A DNA stretch of 56,872 nt, from the NCBI GenBank assembly GCA_024401455.1, contig JAKSLA010000018.1, positions 1 to 56,872 on the forward strand, given 5' to 3'. A program made the position numbers and the translations under genes. The notes below the pieces were generated by a model, which saw only the letters and a program-made list of their open reading frames with translations, did no database searches and had not been told where the DNA came from. Source of the DNA: Paludibacteraceae bacterium. GTDB taxonomy: Bacteria; Bacteroidota; Bacteroidia; Bacteroidales; Paludibacteraceae. Shown here in pieces: positions 34,637 through 42,592 of the stretch (the stretch's first letter is position 1; every line of letters starts with the position of its first letter).

Positions 34637-34889
34637 AAACGTCCCCATAGGGCGTCTCGTTGCGAAGAGAATGGAAAACGAATAAAGTATAAGTGATGAT
34701 TAGGGGAATAAAGTCCCGGCAGAAGCCCATTTGACGGTTGAGGTGATTGTTGAGAACGTATTGAGATGACAATGCGAATGATTCATAAGTTGGGAGCAAA
34801 AGAGAACCTCTTTTGTCCCCAACTGTAAGTCCAACAGATTCAGAAAGATAGAATGATTTAGAATCAGCCTTCGGGCTGATTTTGTTGTT
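34637..34889 (+). other. Gene-free stretch with two strong hairpins
   Basis: Holds a long hairpin at 34788-34824 (AGTTGGGAGCAAAAGAG paired with CTCTTTTGTCCCCAACT, 15 of 17) and a UUCG-capped terminator at 34862-34889. No gene is visible. It may be the 3' end of the flavodoxin mRNA or a separate small RNA. Confidence 0.4.
34862..34889 (+). terminator. UUCG tetraloop terminator
   Basis: Perfect stem AATCAGCC / GGCTGATT around TTCG, then TTTTGTTGTTTT. Confidence 0.85.
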
Positions 34890-34914
34890 TTATGGCGTTT
34901 GGATACTATATTTG
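34885..34914 (+). promoter_or_regulatory. Promoter of the 298-residue membrane protein
   Basis: TTG at 34885-34887, 19 bp, TATATTTG at 34907-34914; overlaps the tail of the preceding terminator. Confidence 0.6.
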
Positions 34915-34969
34915 TAGCTGTAATTAATGTGTTTGGTGTTTACCTTTCAAAATAGGATGTTAAAGAAAG

Positions 34970-35866
34970 ATGAGTAAAAAGCAAAAAATAGAAACGGGCA
35001 GCCTTTGGTATTCTTCTATATTGGGGGAGATCTTGGCTTTCTCCAGTTTGGGATTAAGTATTCTCCTATTTGCTACATCTTGCGTATTTATTATTCATAA
35101 TATCGTATTTATAGATGTGGATAGAGGAAGGTTTGTGGGCATACAAAATGTTAATAATGACATCAAATTATTACTGCAAGAAGGGAACTATAACTCTTAC
35201 TTAATAAAGGATCCAATTGATTCTCTTGACTTTAAGGATTTGAAAGACGAATTTGTTAATGTCGCTTATATTGAGTGGCAGGGCAGAACATTCCACTTTC
35301 GAGAATTAATTGAAATTCAAAATGACAGAGGTGAATCATTACCTAAAAAAGCTCCATACTATTATTCTTACATGAATAAATGTTTGATATTGTATTTTGT
35401 GTCATTCCTTGTAATTATATCTTCATTGATATATTCTTATCTGTATTTTTCAAATGCAGTAGCCTTTTGTGACAGATTGAAAAACAAACGAAATTCTTTT
35501 TTTTTAAAACTTAACAAAAGGATAAATGCGAAACTCAGAACCTATCAAGAGGTACAAGGTAGATATAAGGGATGGCATTACGGAGTTTTTGTTAAAGTTT
35601 TAAATGCGGAATATCAAATGGAGCTGACGTTCTCTTTTTGTGATGTAAAAAGAGATGATAAATGGGAAAGTAGCTTTGTTGTTAATAGTATAAAATTAAA
35701 AAGCAGAGATGGAATAAAACTCCTTACCGATAGTATTCTTCAAAAGGCAGCTTTGCCACATGAAAAAAAGTGTGCTTTAGAAGAAACCAAAGGTGCATGG
35801 TTATATGTAAATTCGGCATTAGATGAAATTGACGAGGTAATAAAAATAGGGGGACTAATAAAATGA
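34970..35866 (+). CDS. Hypothetical membrane protein (298 residues)
   Basis: I do not recognise this protein. Two hydrophobic segments flank a ~75-residue likely extracytoplasmic loop: the first at residues ~18-48 (LGLSILLFATSCVFIIHNIVF), the second at ~137-160 (CLILYFVSFLVIISSLIYSYLYF). The C-terminal ~135 residues are soluble, basic then mixed (YKGWHYGVFVKVLNAEYQMELTF). Its DNA is more AT-rich than the neighbours, and an ISL3 transposase fragment lies just downstream, both consistent with acquired DNA. The good promoter supports expression. Confidence 0.55.
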   Translation: MSKKQKIETGSLWYSSILGEILAFSSLGLSILLFATSCVFIIHNIVFIDVDRGRFVGIQNVNNDIKLLLQEGNYNSYLIKDPIDSLDFKDLKDEFVNVAYIEWQGRTFHFRELIEIQNDRGESLPKKAPYYYSYMNKCLILYFVSFLVIISSLIYSYLYFSNAVAFCDRLKNKRNSFFLKLNKRINAKLRTYQEVQGRYKGWHYGVFVKVLNAEYQMELTFSFCDVKRDDKWESSFVVNSIKLKSRDGIKLLTDSILQKAALPHEKKCALEETKGAWLYVNSALDEIDEVIKIGGLIK

Positions 35867-35884
35867 AGCAAAAATATAATGACA

Positions 35885-36115
35885 AAGACTGATTGCCAAT
35901 AATGGGTCGGCGGATTTTCCCGGTTGGCAGGACTGACCAATCGGGAATAAAGGGTAGCCAGTCTGAACGTGAAGAACTTGATGTCGCCGACGCCTCTGAA
36001 CTGCGTTCTGAATGCTTTGATCTTGGCGTTGAATGATTCGGCAGAAGCATTGGTGAGGTTATGATTCTCGAAATGGCATGTAGGACGCTTGCCGCCCTTC
36101 TTTTTTTTGCCAGAC
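35885..36115 (-). mobile_element. ISL3-family transposase C-terminal stub
   Basis: The minus strand encodes the end of an ISL3-type transposase: NASAESFNAKIKAFRTQF then RGVGDIKFFTFRLATLYS, the conserved last block with the catalytic glutamate (AES). The upstream part of the gene is missing, cut off near 36115 beside the tRNA terminator, and the frame runs on past the expected stop into the spacer. It cannot move on its own. Confidence 0.75.
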
Positions 36116-36125
36116 CCCTAAACAC

Positions 36126-36157
36126 AAAAAAGCCGAATCGTTTCCGACTCGGCTTTC
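36126..36157 (-). terminator. Terminator of the tRNA-Asn operon
   Basis: Stem AAAGCCGAGTCGG / CGATTCGGCTTT with loop AAA and six T on the minus strand, directly after the second tRNA. Confidence 0.75.
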
Positions 36158-36159
36158 TG

Positions 36160-36233
36160 CTCTCCCTCTTGGACTTGAACCAAGGACCCCCTGATTAACA
36201 GTCAGATGCTCTAACCGACTGAGCTAAGGAAGA
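36160..36233 (-). tRNA. tRNA-Asn (GTT), downstream copy
   Basis: 74 bases. Acceptor TCTTCCT / AGGGAGA (one G-U), D arm GCTC-AGTCGGTTA-GAGC, anticodon loop CTGTTAA with GTT, T arm CTTGG-TTCAAGT-CCAAG, discriminator G. CCA is not encoded. Identical to the copy at 36276 and co-transcribed with it. Confidence 0.95.
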
Positions 36234-36275
36234 ATGCACTTTGGAACTATTTAGAGTGTTGTTCCGCCACTTTTG

Positions 36276-36349
36276 CTCTCCCTCTTGGACTTGAACCAAG
36301 GACCCCCTGATTAACAGTCAGATGCTCTAACCGACTGAGCTAAGGAAGA
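36276..36349 (-). tRNA. tRNA-Asn (GTT), upstream copy
   Basis: 74 bases, identical in sequence to the copy at 36160; the two are separated by 42 bases. First gene of the minus-strand tRNA operon, with a consensus promoter 28 bases upstream. Confidence 0.95.
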
Positions 36350-36377
36350 ATGCACAACTCATTTCCGAATTGCGTTG

Positions 36378-36408
36378 CAAAGGTATGCTATTTTTGGGTA
36401 GCATACAA
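36378..36408 (-). promoter_or_regulatory. tRNA-Asn promoter with palindromic spacer
   Basis: On the minus strand TTG (36406-36408), 20 bp, TACCTTTG (36378-36385). The spacer contains the perfect inverted repeat GTATGCTA / TAGCATAC (36383-36390, 36399-36406), which touches both promoter boxes. Confidence 0.7.
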
Positions 36409-36640
36409 GAAAAAGGGAGAAAAAAATCGTCTGAAAGATGAATAAAATTATAATCGGCTTTTTATTAGGGGTTTACAAATAGCATTTTAGCGCGCTTGAG
36501 GGGGCTTGATTAGAGATGTTGCCTTCTTGGTGAAAAAGATTGTTCTGTTTTTATGGAGGAGACGGAGAAATGAGCTTCTTTTTTGTATTTTTGCTGATGT
36601 TTAAAAATCCGGGGATTTATGCCCCTAATAAAGAAACTTT

Positions 36641-37618
36641 ATGAAGAAAATAGTAGGTTTTGGAAATGCCTTGGTGGATGTCTTGGCAGTAATGGAGAGT
36701 GACAAGTTGTTGGCTGACTTCGGATTGCCAAAGGGTAGTATGCAGTTGGTGGATCGCATGGTTTCGGATAAGATTGTCAATGCTATCAAGAATCAGGATT
36801 GTGCGATGGTGACTGGCGGTTCTGCCAACAATACGATATATGGCTTGGCGAAGTTGGGCGTTGAGACTGGCTTTGTCGGTAAGATCGGAGAGGATCGTTT
36901 CGGAAATTTCTTTGAGGCTGATTCTGTTAAGAACGGAGTTAAGACGAACTTGATCAAGAGTGAAAATCCTTCGGGCATCTGCGCTTCGTTGGTCTCTCCT
37001 GATGGTGAGCGTACGATGGCAACCTTTTTGGGTGCGGCAAGCGAGATGTCTGCTTCTGATATAAAGGAGTCGATGTTTGATGGCTATGATTATTGTCACG
37101 TTGAAGGCTATTTGGCGTTCGATCACCAGTTCATCACCACGGTTCTTCGTATGGCGAAGAGCAAAGGGCTGAAAGTTTCTTTTGATTTGGCAAGTTATAA
37201 TCTGGTGGCCGACAATTTGGAATTCATGCGTGATTTGGTAAGCAACTATGTCGATGTGGTGTTTGCCAACGAAGAGGAGGCAAAGGCTTTCACGGGAAAG
37301 GAGGCAGAAGCGGCTCTTGACGAAATGGCGACTATGTGTGAGACGGTTGTCGTTAAAGTAGGAGCGAAGGGCTCTTTCGTAAAAAGAGGCTCGGAAAAGG
37401 TTTTTGTGGCGCCAATTGGTCCTGACCATTGCTTGGACTCGACGGGGGCGGGCGATTTGTATGCGTCGGGCTTCCTTTACGGACAATTGAGGGGCGATTC
37501 GATAGAAATGTCTGGTAAGTATGGCTCTTTGCTTTCTGGTCAGATTGTTCAAATTGTAGGCGCTCGCTTGGGCGAAGAGGCTTGGGCGACTATAAAGAAT
37601 GATATGCGCCGTTTATAA
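36641..37618 (+). CDS. PfkB-family carbohydrate/adenosine kinase
   Basis: 325 residues. Ribokinase-fold kinase with MKKIVGFGNALVDVL at the N-terminus, the substrate-site glycines in TGGSANNTIYGLAKLG, and the catalytic ATP/anion-hole signature DSTGAGDLYASGFLYG with the base Asp. The architecture and length fit the adenosine kinase-like branch often annotated simply as PfkB or sugar kinase; the substrate cannot be fixed here. A -7 box TATTTTTG lies at 36586-36593, and a small hairpin GGGG-ATTTATG-CCCC precedes the start codon. Ends in a strong bidirectional terminator. Confidence 0.88.
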   Translation: MKKIVGFGNALVDVLAVMESDKLLADFGLPKGSMQLVDRMVSDKIVNAIKNQDCAMVTGGSANNTIYGLAKLGVETGFVGKIGEDRFGNFFEADSVKNGVKTNLIKSENPSGICASLVSPDGERTMATFLGAASEMSASDIKESMFDGYDYCHVEGYLAFDHQFITTVLRMAKSKGLKVSFDLASYNLVADNLEFMRDLVSNYVDVVFANEEEAKAFTGKEAEAALDEMATMCETVVVKVGAKGSFVKRGSEKVFVAPIGPDHCLDSTGAGDLYASGFLYGQLRGDSIEMSGKYGSLLSGQIVQIVGARLGEEAWATIKNDMRRL

Positions 37619-37644
37619 TGAACGTCGAATAGAACCTAATAAAA

Positions 37645-37682
37645 GAGGCTCGGAATCGTTCGGTCCCGAGCCTCTCTTTTTC
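37645..37682 (+). terminator. Bidirectional terminator between the PfkB gene and aroE
   Basis: Stem AGAGGCTCGG / CCGAGCCTCT with five T on the plus strand and T4 on the minus strand. Confidence 0.8.
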
Positions 37683-37699
37683 TATGGATTTACGTCGTC

Positions 37700-38437
37700 T
37701 TATTCGTTCCAAATCTTCCAAGAAGCAAGTGCTTGTCCGTAGAGCATGTCCAAGCCTGTCTTTGTGGTGGCACCCTGTTCCTTTCCTTTCTTACTAAAAA
37801 GGGTCTCTTCCGGATTGTAGATCAAGTCGTACAAAAGGTGCTTCTCCGTTATGTATTGGTAAGGGATTTCGGGTGCGGCATCCACCTTCGGGAACATGCC
37901 GACCGGTGTGCTGTTTACGATGACAGTGTATTCTGCCATAACCTCCTGGGTGAGGTCTCCGTAGGTGAAGGAGCCTTCTGCTGCTCTTCTTGATACATAT
38001 TTATATTCTATGCCCAATTTGCCGAGAACGAAGGCAACGGCTTTGGATGCGCCTCCTGTTCCGAGGATCAAGGCTTTCTTGTGGTGCTCCTTTAAAAGAG
38101 GAAGGAGCGAGTCGCGGAATCCGATGACGTCTGTGTTGTAGCCCTTCTTGATGATTTTACCGTTCACGTTTCTGAACTGGATTGTATTTACGGCGCCAAT
38201 CTCTTTGGCTTCTTGGTCTATGTCGTCCAAATATTGGATGACTTGTTCTTTGTATGGAATGGTTACGTTAAGACCGCAGGGCTTCTTTTCAGTGAATAGG
38301 TCTGCAATCATATCGATGTTAGCCAATTCGAACAAGTCGTATTTTGCGTCGATGCTTTCCTTCTCGAATTTCTCGGTGAAGAATCGTTTGGAAAACGAAT
38401 GGCCGAGTTTCTCTCCTATGAGACCGTATTGTTTCAT
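37700..38437 (-). CDS. aroE: Shikimate dehydrogenase
   Basis: 245 residues; reduces 3-dehydroshikimate to shikimate with NADPH. Shikimate-binding SFSK near the N-terminus, catalytic Lys in LNVTIPYKEQV, Asn/Asp in GAVNTIQF and GYNTDVIGF, NADP loop LGTGGASKAVAF, and VNSTPVGMFP. The C-terminal TGLDMLYGQALASWKIW is typical. It is the last gene of a minus-strand operon after a TPR gene and a lipoprotein gene (3-base gap to the latter). Confidence 0.95.
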   Translation of the reverse strand: MKQYGLIGEKLGHSFSKRFFTEKFEKESIDAKYDLFELANIDMIADLFTEKKPCGLNVTIPYKEQVIQYLDDIDQEAKEIGAVNTIQFRNVNGKIIKKGYNTDVIGFRDSLLPLLKEHHKKALILGTGGASKAVAFVLGKLGIEYKYVSRRAAEGSFTYGDLTQEVMAEYTVIVNSTPVGMFPKVDAAPEIPYQYITEKHLLYDLIYNPEETLFSKKGKEQGATTKTGLDMLYGQALASWKIWNE

Positions 38438-38440
38438 GAT

Positions 38441-39217
38441 TTACCGTTTGTTGATAGGGTTGGTCGTGTTGAAAATAGTCTCTTTGATGTTGAGTGTGCA
38501 TTCGTTTGTGCCGAAAGAGAAGAGAGAGTCTTCTCTCGTCAAATTGATGGAACGTGTATAGTCTTTGCCCTCTTTCTTCAACTTCAAAGAGATGGATGAT
38601 AAGCCGCTGAGTAGTTGGAGTCTCTTCTCCTTCTCCTCTTTTTTTGCATTTTCGTTATAAATGTATATGTCGCTGCTTCCTATTGTTGCGGAGTTTTTCC
38701 CTCCGAAGAGCGTGTCCTTTTTGACCTCCGAGTTTAGGAAACAAGTGATGACTACAGAGTCTTGTGTCGAAGAGGTGGCCTTGTAGGTGAAGTCGTTCTG
38801 TTTGCTCAAGATGAAGCATTGGTCGGTCAGTTCCATTGTGTAGTAAGCCGAATCGCCTTTTGCAACGGGTTTGGCGGACCAGTATCCTCTTCGGTTCAGA
38901 TTCTCCGTCATGGACGAAGAGTCCATTGTGTAGGCTAAGAGTGACTTTATCTTGTAGATGGAGGCACTGGTCTCCACATCCCAGATGTCATCACCCGAAA
39001 CGCCGCTTCTTTTGCAAAGTCGAATCGAATCGCCCTTCACCAATGTCATGTAATGGGTGCTATCTTCGTCGTTGATTTGATAAGATACGTGGACGGGTTG
39101 AGTGGTGCTGACTTTTAGGTTGTAGATGTAGTCGTGATGGTCTGTCTCGCACCCCGTGAAAATAAGCGGAAGGAGCGATGAAAACCATAGGGCGCCTTGT
39201 CTTTGAAATAAAGTCAT
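38441..39217 (-). CDS. Hypothetical lipoprotein
   Basis: 258 residues. A signal peptide ends LIFTGC (Cys ~23), so it should be lipid-anchored. The rest is rich in beta strands, serine and threonine with no motif I recognise, ending TLNIKETIFNTTNPINKR. It lies between the TPR gene (12-base gap) and aroE (3-base gap), so it is co-transcribed, but the company does not suggest a function. Confidence 0.6.
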   Translation of the reverse strand: MTLFQRQGALWFSSLLPLIFTGCETDHHDYIYNLKVSTTQPVHVSYQINDEDSTHYMTLVKGDSIRLCKRSGVSGDDIWDVETSASIYKIKSLLAYTMDSSSMTENLNRRGYWSAKPVAKGDSAYYTMELTDQCFILSKQNDFTYKATSSTQDSVVITCFLNSEVKKDTLFGGKNSATIGSSDIYIYNENAKKEEKEKRLQLLSGLSSISLKLKKEGKDYTRSINLTREDSLFSFGTNECTLNIKETIFNTTNPINKR

Positions 39218-39229
39218 TATCTTGCTGTT

Positions 39230-40672
39230 TTATAAGTTCGAAAAATAAGAGTTGATGCCGTTTGCTGCGTTGTCGTCGTTGCTCTCGGCTTTGAAGAGGC
39301 TGATGAAGGCGATGTGCTCTTTTGCCTCCGGACATATTTCGAAGAATATCTCTTTTGATTCCGGAACGCGAAGGACGGCTTCGATAAGGTGGTCGTGCGC
39401 TTGCTCGATTTCTCCTAACTTGAAGTAGGTGATGGCGAAGTAGAGATCTGCCTTTTCTGCTCCTCGATCAATTTCTGCCCCCTTTTTGTAATATTGAAGA
39501 GCCATGGCGTATTCGCCTTTGTCTATGTATATGTTGCCGATGGCAAATAGTGCTTCTGCCATTTCCGGGTCCAGGGAAGCGGCTTTCTTGTAGCAGCGAA
39601 GAGCCTCGTCCGTGTCGTTCAGATTGAGGTGCCCCTCTGCTTTGTAGAGCCAAGCCTCTGCAAGGGTGGGCTCTATCTCTATTGCGCGGTCGATAAACTG
39701 GATTCCCTTTTCGTATTCGTCCTGCTCCATGTGGCAGATGCACATTCCGCAGAGCGCATTGGTGTTGTTTACATCCGTTCTTAGCGCTTCTGTATAGTAA
39801 CTTTTAGCCTTCTCGAACTGACCGGTCTTTTCATAGCACTCGCCGATGAAGACGATGACGAAAGGTGGGCGGCCGTTGTTGTCGGCGTACTCTTGGTAGG
39901 CTTCGATGGCGCTTTGCAACTTCCCGCTTTGGAACAGTGCGTTGCCTTTCTGTAGAAGAGCCTGGTAGTCGTTGCCGACAATGAAGGCGTAATCGAAGGC
40001 CTCTATTGCCTTTTCGAGGTTCTCGTTGAAAAAGTGTATTTGCCCAAGATTGAACCATGCGTCTTTAGAGTATGGGTCTTCGTCGAGCAACTTCTCGTAT
40101 AGATTGATGGATTTCTCCAAATCGTTTCTTTGCTGGTGGCAGTAGGCCATGTCGAACAATACGTCCAACTCGTCCTTTATCGGGTGCAGTTTTATCTCTT
40201 GCTCGAAGTAGAGGAGGGCAGTGTCGTAGTCGAATGTGTCGAAGTAGGCGTAAGCCACATCGTAGGTATAGTCGGCATCTTGTCGGATGACGTCGTCGAA
40301 TAAAACTTTGGCCTCATCCTTCTTGCCTCTGAAAAGCAGCAGTTGTCCGACGAGCACTTTGATGTCGAGGTTGTCCGGTTCTAAAGTCTGCAAGAACGCG
40401 GCGATCTCTTCCGACTCTTTCACGTGCCCGATGAAAAGGTCTATTTTCGCTTGCGCGATTTTCAGGTTGGTGTTGTTGGGGTGGAGCGAGAGCCCAAATT
40501 CCGTGATGGTTTGTGCGGTGGCCACTTGCTCATCCTCCATGTAGTAGTCAATCAAGGCTTCGATGTCGTCCACGTCGAAGTATTCGCTTCTGCCTTCTTG
40601 CAGTGCGCTTTCGTAGCGAAGAACAATTTCTTCCAAACGACTTCCTTTATATGCTTGATCCTTCTTTTTCAT
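39230..40672 (-). CDS. Tetratricopeptide-repeat protein
   Basis: 480 residues with about ten consecutive TPR-type helix pairs, clearest in the middle and C-terminal half: AWFNLGQIHFFNENLEKAIEAFD, ALLQKGNALFQSGKLQSAIEAY and AEALFAIGNIYIDKGEYAMALQYYK. No signal peptide, so probably cytoplasmic and a protein-binding scaffold. The -7 box TATTTTTG (minus strand, 40678-40685) ends only six bases before the ATG, so the mRNA is nearly leaderless. First gene of the TPR / lipoprotein / aroE operon. Confidence 0.88.
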   Translation of the reverse strand: MKKKDQAYKGSRLEEIVLRYESALQEGRSEYFDVDDIEALIDYYMEDEQVATAQTITEFGLSLHPNNTNLKIAQAKIDLFIGHVKESEEIAAFLQTLEPDNLDIKVLVGQLLLFRGKKDEAKVLFDDVIRQDADYTYDVAYAYFDTFDYDTALLYFEQEIKLHPIKDELDVLFDMAYCHQQRNDLEKSINLYEKLLDEDPYSKDAWFNLGQIHFFNENLEKAIEAFDYAFIVGNDYQALLQKGNALFQSGKLQSAIEAYQEYADNNGRPPFVIVFIGECYEKTGQFEKAKSYYTEALRTDVNNTNALCGMCICHMEQDEYEKGIQFIDRAIEIEPTLAEAWLYKAEGHLNLNDTDEALRCYKKAASLDPEMAEALFAIGNIYIDKGEYAMALQYYKKGAEIDRGAEKADLYFAITYFKLGEIEQAHDHLIEAVLRVPESKEIFFEICPEAKEHIAFISLFKAESNDDNAANGINSYFSNL

Positions 40673-40715
40673 CCCTACAAAAATAGTTTAAGACGAAGAA
40701 AGTGGGTGCGGTTTG

Positions 40716-40762
40716 GCCGAAAACTTATTAACATGTTAATAACATTTACGAGGGTTTTCGGC
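40716..40762. repeat. Nested palindromes in the TPR/FGE divergent region
   Basis: An 18-base perfect palindrome TTATTAACATGTTAATAA (40725-40742) sits inside a longer inverted repeat GCCGAAAAC / GTTTTCGGC (40716-40724, 40754-40762), followed by ACCTTTTTTG. Could be a regulator-binding site or a terminator-like structure. Confidence 0.5.
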
Positions 40763-40929
40763 ACCTTTTTTGCATGTATTAGGCGGTAAATAGGCGGATT
40801 TGTTTAGAGAAAACGCAAAAAGTGCCCCGAAAATTTGATGATAAAGGGTAATTTTTATTATTTTGCGATTTGAATTGTTATGTTGATATTGTTGAAGAAA
40901 ATTAATAAAAACAATCATATAAAAATTTC

Positions 40930-42534
40930 ATGAAAAGAAATCGTTTTATAGTGTTGCTGTCGCTTTTATTTCTTGCGGTGACGGCAAGCGGACAAAGTTC
41001 AAATTCAGATGAAGTGAAGACTGGTTCTTTCTCCTGCAAGGCGAAGACAGCCAAGGGAAAGAGCAGTTATCTAATGGACGAGTGCAATGTGGATTTCACC
41101 TACAAGAAAGTGGTGGGTTCTCCGTCTTACACGACAGAGGTGCAGTGGTCTCGTTTGAATGAGTTTACAATGGTGAAAGGTGCGAAAAAATCAACCGTCA
41201 CTTACGCGCAATTGGGCGAATATCCTGATTTGCAAAAGCGTTTTGAGATGATTACTCCAACCAATGCCGTTTTTGATTTCACAATTTTGTTCTATTCTAC
41301 TCAATCAGATGCATACATCGCTTCTGCAAAGTCAAGAATGGAAGTTTCAAGTTTTGGTAAGTCAGGCAATAAGGAGTCATTGTCCATCCCTGTTACAAAG
41401 AAATGGTCGGAAATGTTTACCGATGTAGTTGTAGGTAAGCAAACCAAAGAGAAGATCGGTGTAGTAGTCGCTGACAATGCGTTGGAGGAGTCTTTCAAAG
41501 CCGAGAAGATCATGACCGGCAAGTTGGATCCTACCGTTCGCGGTTATGGACGTTCTATCTCAAGAATTTATACAAGAACAGATCGTATGGAGATGGTTGA
41601 CGTCAACATGGATTTGTATTGGGATGAGAATGATTTTGAATACATCATCGACGAATATAACAGAAGAAAGTCGTTTGACAAACTTTTGGCGGCTGGCGAT
41701 ACGACTAAGGCAATCGCGGCTTACTACGGTAATCGTGATTTCATCCCTGCTGTAAGCGTTAAAAACATGGACTTCTGGAATACCACGACAACGCCTGTCG
41801 AAACGCTTATGGATTATATTGACAAGGCCGATAAGTTCTACGCATCATCTAAGATGGATGAGGCTGCCGTTTATTACAAGAAGGCTGCTGACGCTGATCC
41901 GAAGTTTGCTTATCCAGCAAACAGATTGAAGAAGATCCAAAAATACAAGGAGTTCAAATCTACTCGTAACGTGGGTGGTATTGACTTGGTATTTGTTGAA
42001 GGTTCTGGTTCTGTTAAGTCATTCTACATCGGTAAGACTGAGGTCACTCAAAGACAATGGCGCCGTGTGATGGGTACTAACCCTTCAAACTTTACTGGCT
42101 GCTATGACTGCCCTGTAGAAAACGTCTCTTTCGAGGACGCCATCGCGTTCATCAAGAAGTTGAAGGCTGAGACAGGCATGAACTATCGTTTGCCTAAGAT
42201 GGAGGAGTGGGAGTACGCTGCTAAGGGCGGTGTGAACAAGATGCCTTCTCAATATAGCGGTAGCGACAATATGGACGACATCTCATGGTGTGTTTACAAC
42301 TCTGACGCGAATACTCACCAAGTGGCAACTAAGTCTCCTAACGCTTTGGACATTTATGACATGACAGGTAATGTGAGCGAGTGGGTGTCTGATAGTTATG
42401 ACAACAATACTCGTTATGTGAAGGGTGGTTCTTGGGCTGATGATGCGGTCAACTGTACAATCAAGACAAAAGAGAAGTACAACGTGAAGACTAAGAATAA
42501 TCGTATTGGTTTCCGTTTGTGTCAAGATGAGTAA
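40930..42534 (+). CDS. Secreted protein with C-terminal FGE-sulfatase domain
   Basis: 534 residues. Signal peptide MKRNRFIVLLSLLFLAVTASG. The first ~330 residues are a beta-rich region I do not recognise, with a short TPR-like patch (AAVYYKKAADADPKFAYPANRLKK). From residue ~345 a formylglycine-generating/SUMF1-type domain follows: SFYIGKTEVTQRQWRRVMG, NPSNFTGCYDCPVENVSFEDAIAF, YRLPKMEEWEYAAKGG, DMTGNVSEWVSDSY, YVKGGSWADDA and RIGFRLCQDE. This domain in Bacteroidetes (as in GldK/PorK) is usually structural and not an active sulfatase-modifying enzyme. It is in tandem with a WG-repeat gene. Confidence 0.83.
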   Translation: MKRNRFIVLLSLLFLAVTASGQSSNSDEVKTGSFSCKAKTAKGKSSYLMDECNVDFTYKKVVGSPSYTTEVQWSRLNEFTMVKGAKKSTVTYAQLGEYPDLQKRFEMITPTNAVFDFTILFYSTQSDAYIASAKSRMEVSSFGKSGNKESLSIPVTKKWSEMFTDVVVGKQTKEKIGVVVADNALEESFKAEKIMTGKLDPTVRGYGRSISRIYTRTDRMEMVDVNMDLYWDENDFEYIIDEYNRRKSFDKLLAAGDTTKAIAAYYGNRDFIPAVSVKNMDFWNTTTTPVETLMDYIDKADKFYASSKMDEAAVYYKKAADADPKFAYPANRLKKIQKYKEFKSTRNVGGIDLVFVEGSGSVKSFYIGKTEVTQRQWRRVMGTNPSNFTGCYDCPVENVSFEDAIAFIKKLKAETGMNYRLPKMEEWEYAAKGGVNKMPSQYSGSDNMDDISWCVYNSDANTHQVATKSPNALDIYDMTGNVSEWVSDSYDNNTRYVKGGSWADDAVNCTIKTKEKYNVKTKNNRIGFRLCQDE

Positions 42535-42592
42535 TAGGCCTTTCGAGGTTGTTTTTTAATAATTTAGAAAAGATTAAATTAAATATAAGAAA

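Noticed and set aside
36617-37552. 311-residue minus-strand open frame over the PfkB kinase gene
   Set aside because: The plus strand encodes all kinase motifs. The minus frame is rich in His, Arg and Ile, as expected of an antisense shadow.
40930-42534. Active sulfatase-modifying (formylglycine-generating) enzyme
   Set aside because: The domain is present, but no sulfatase gene is near and Bacteroidetes members of this type are commonly structural; only the domain is claimed.
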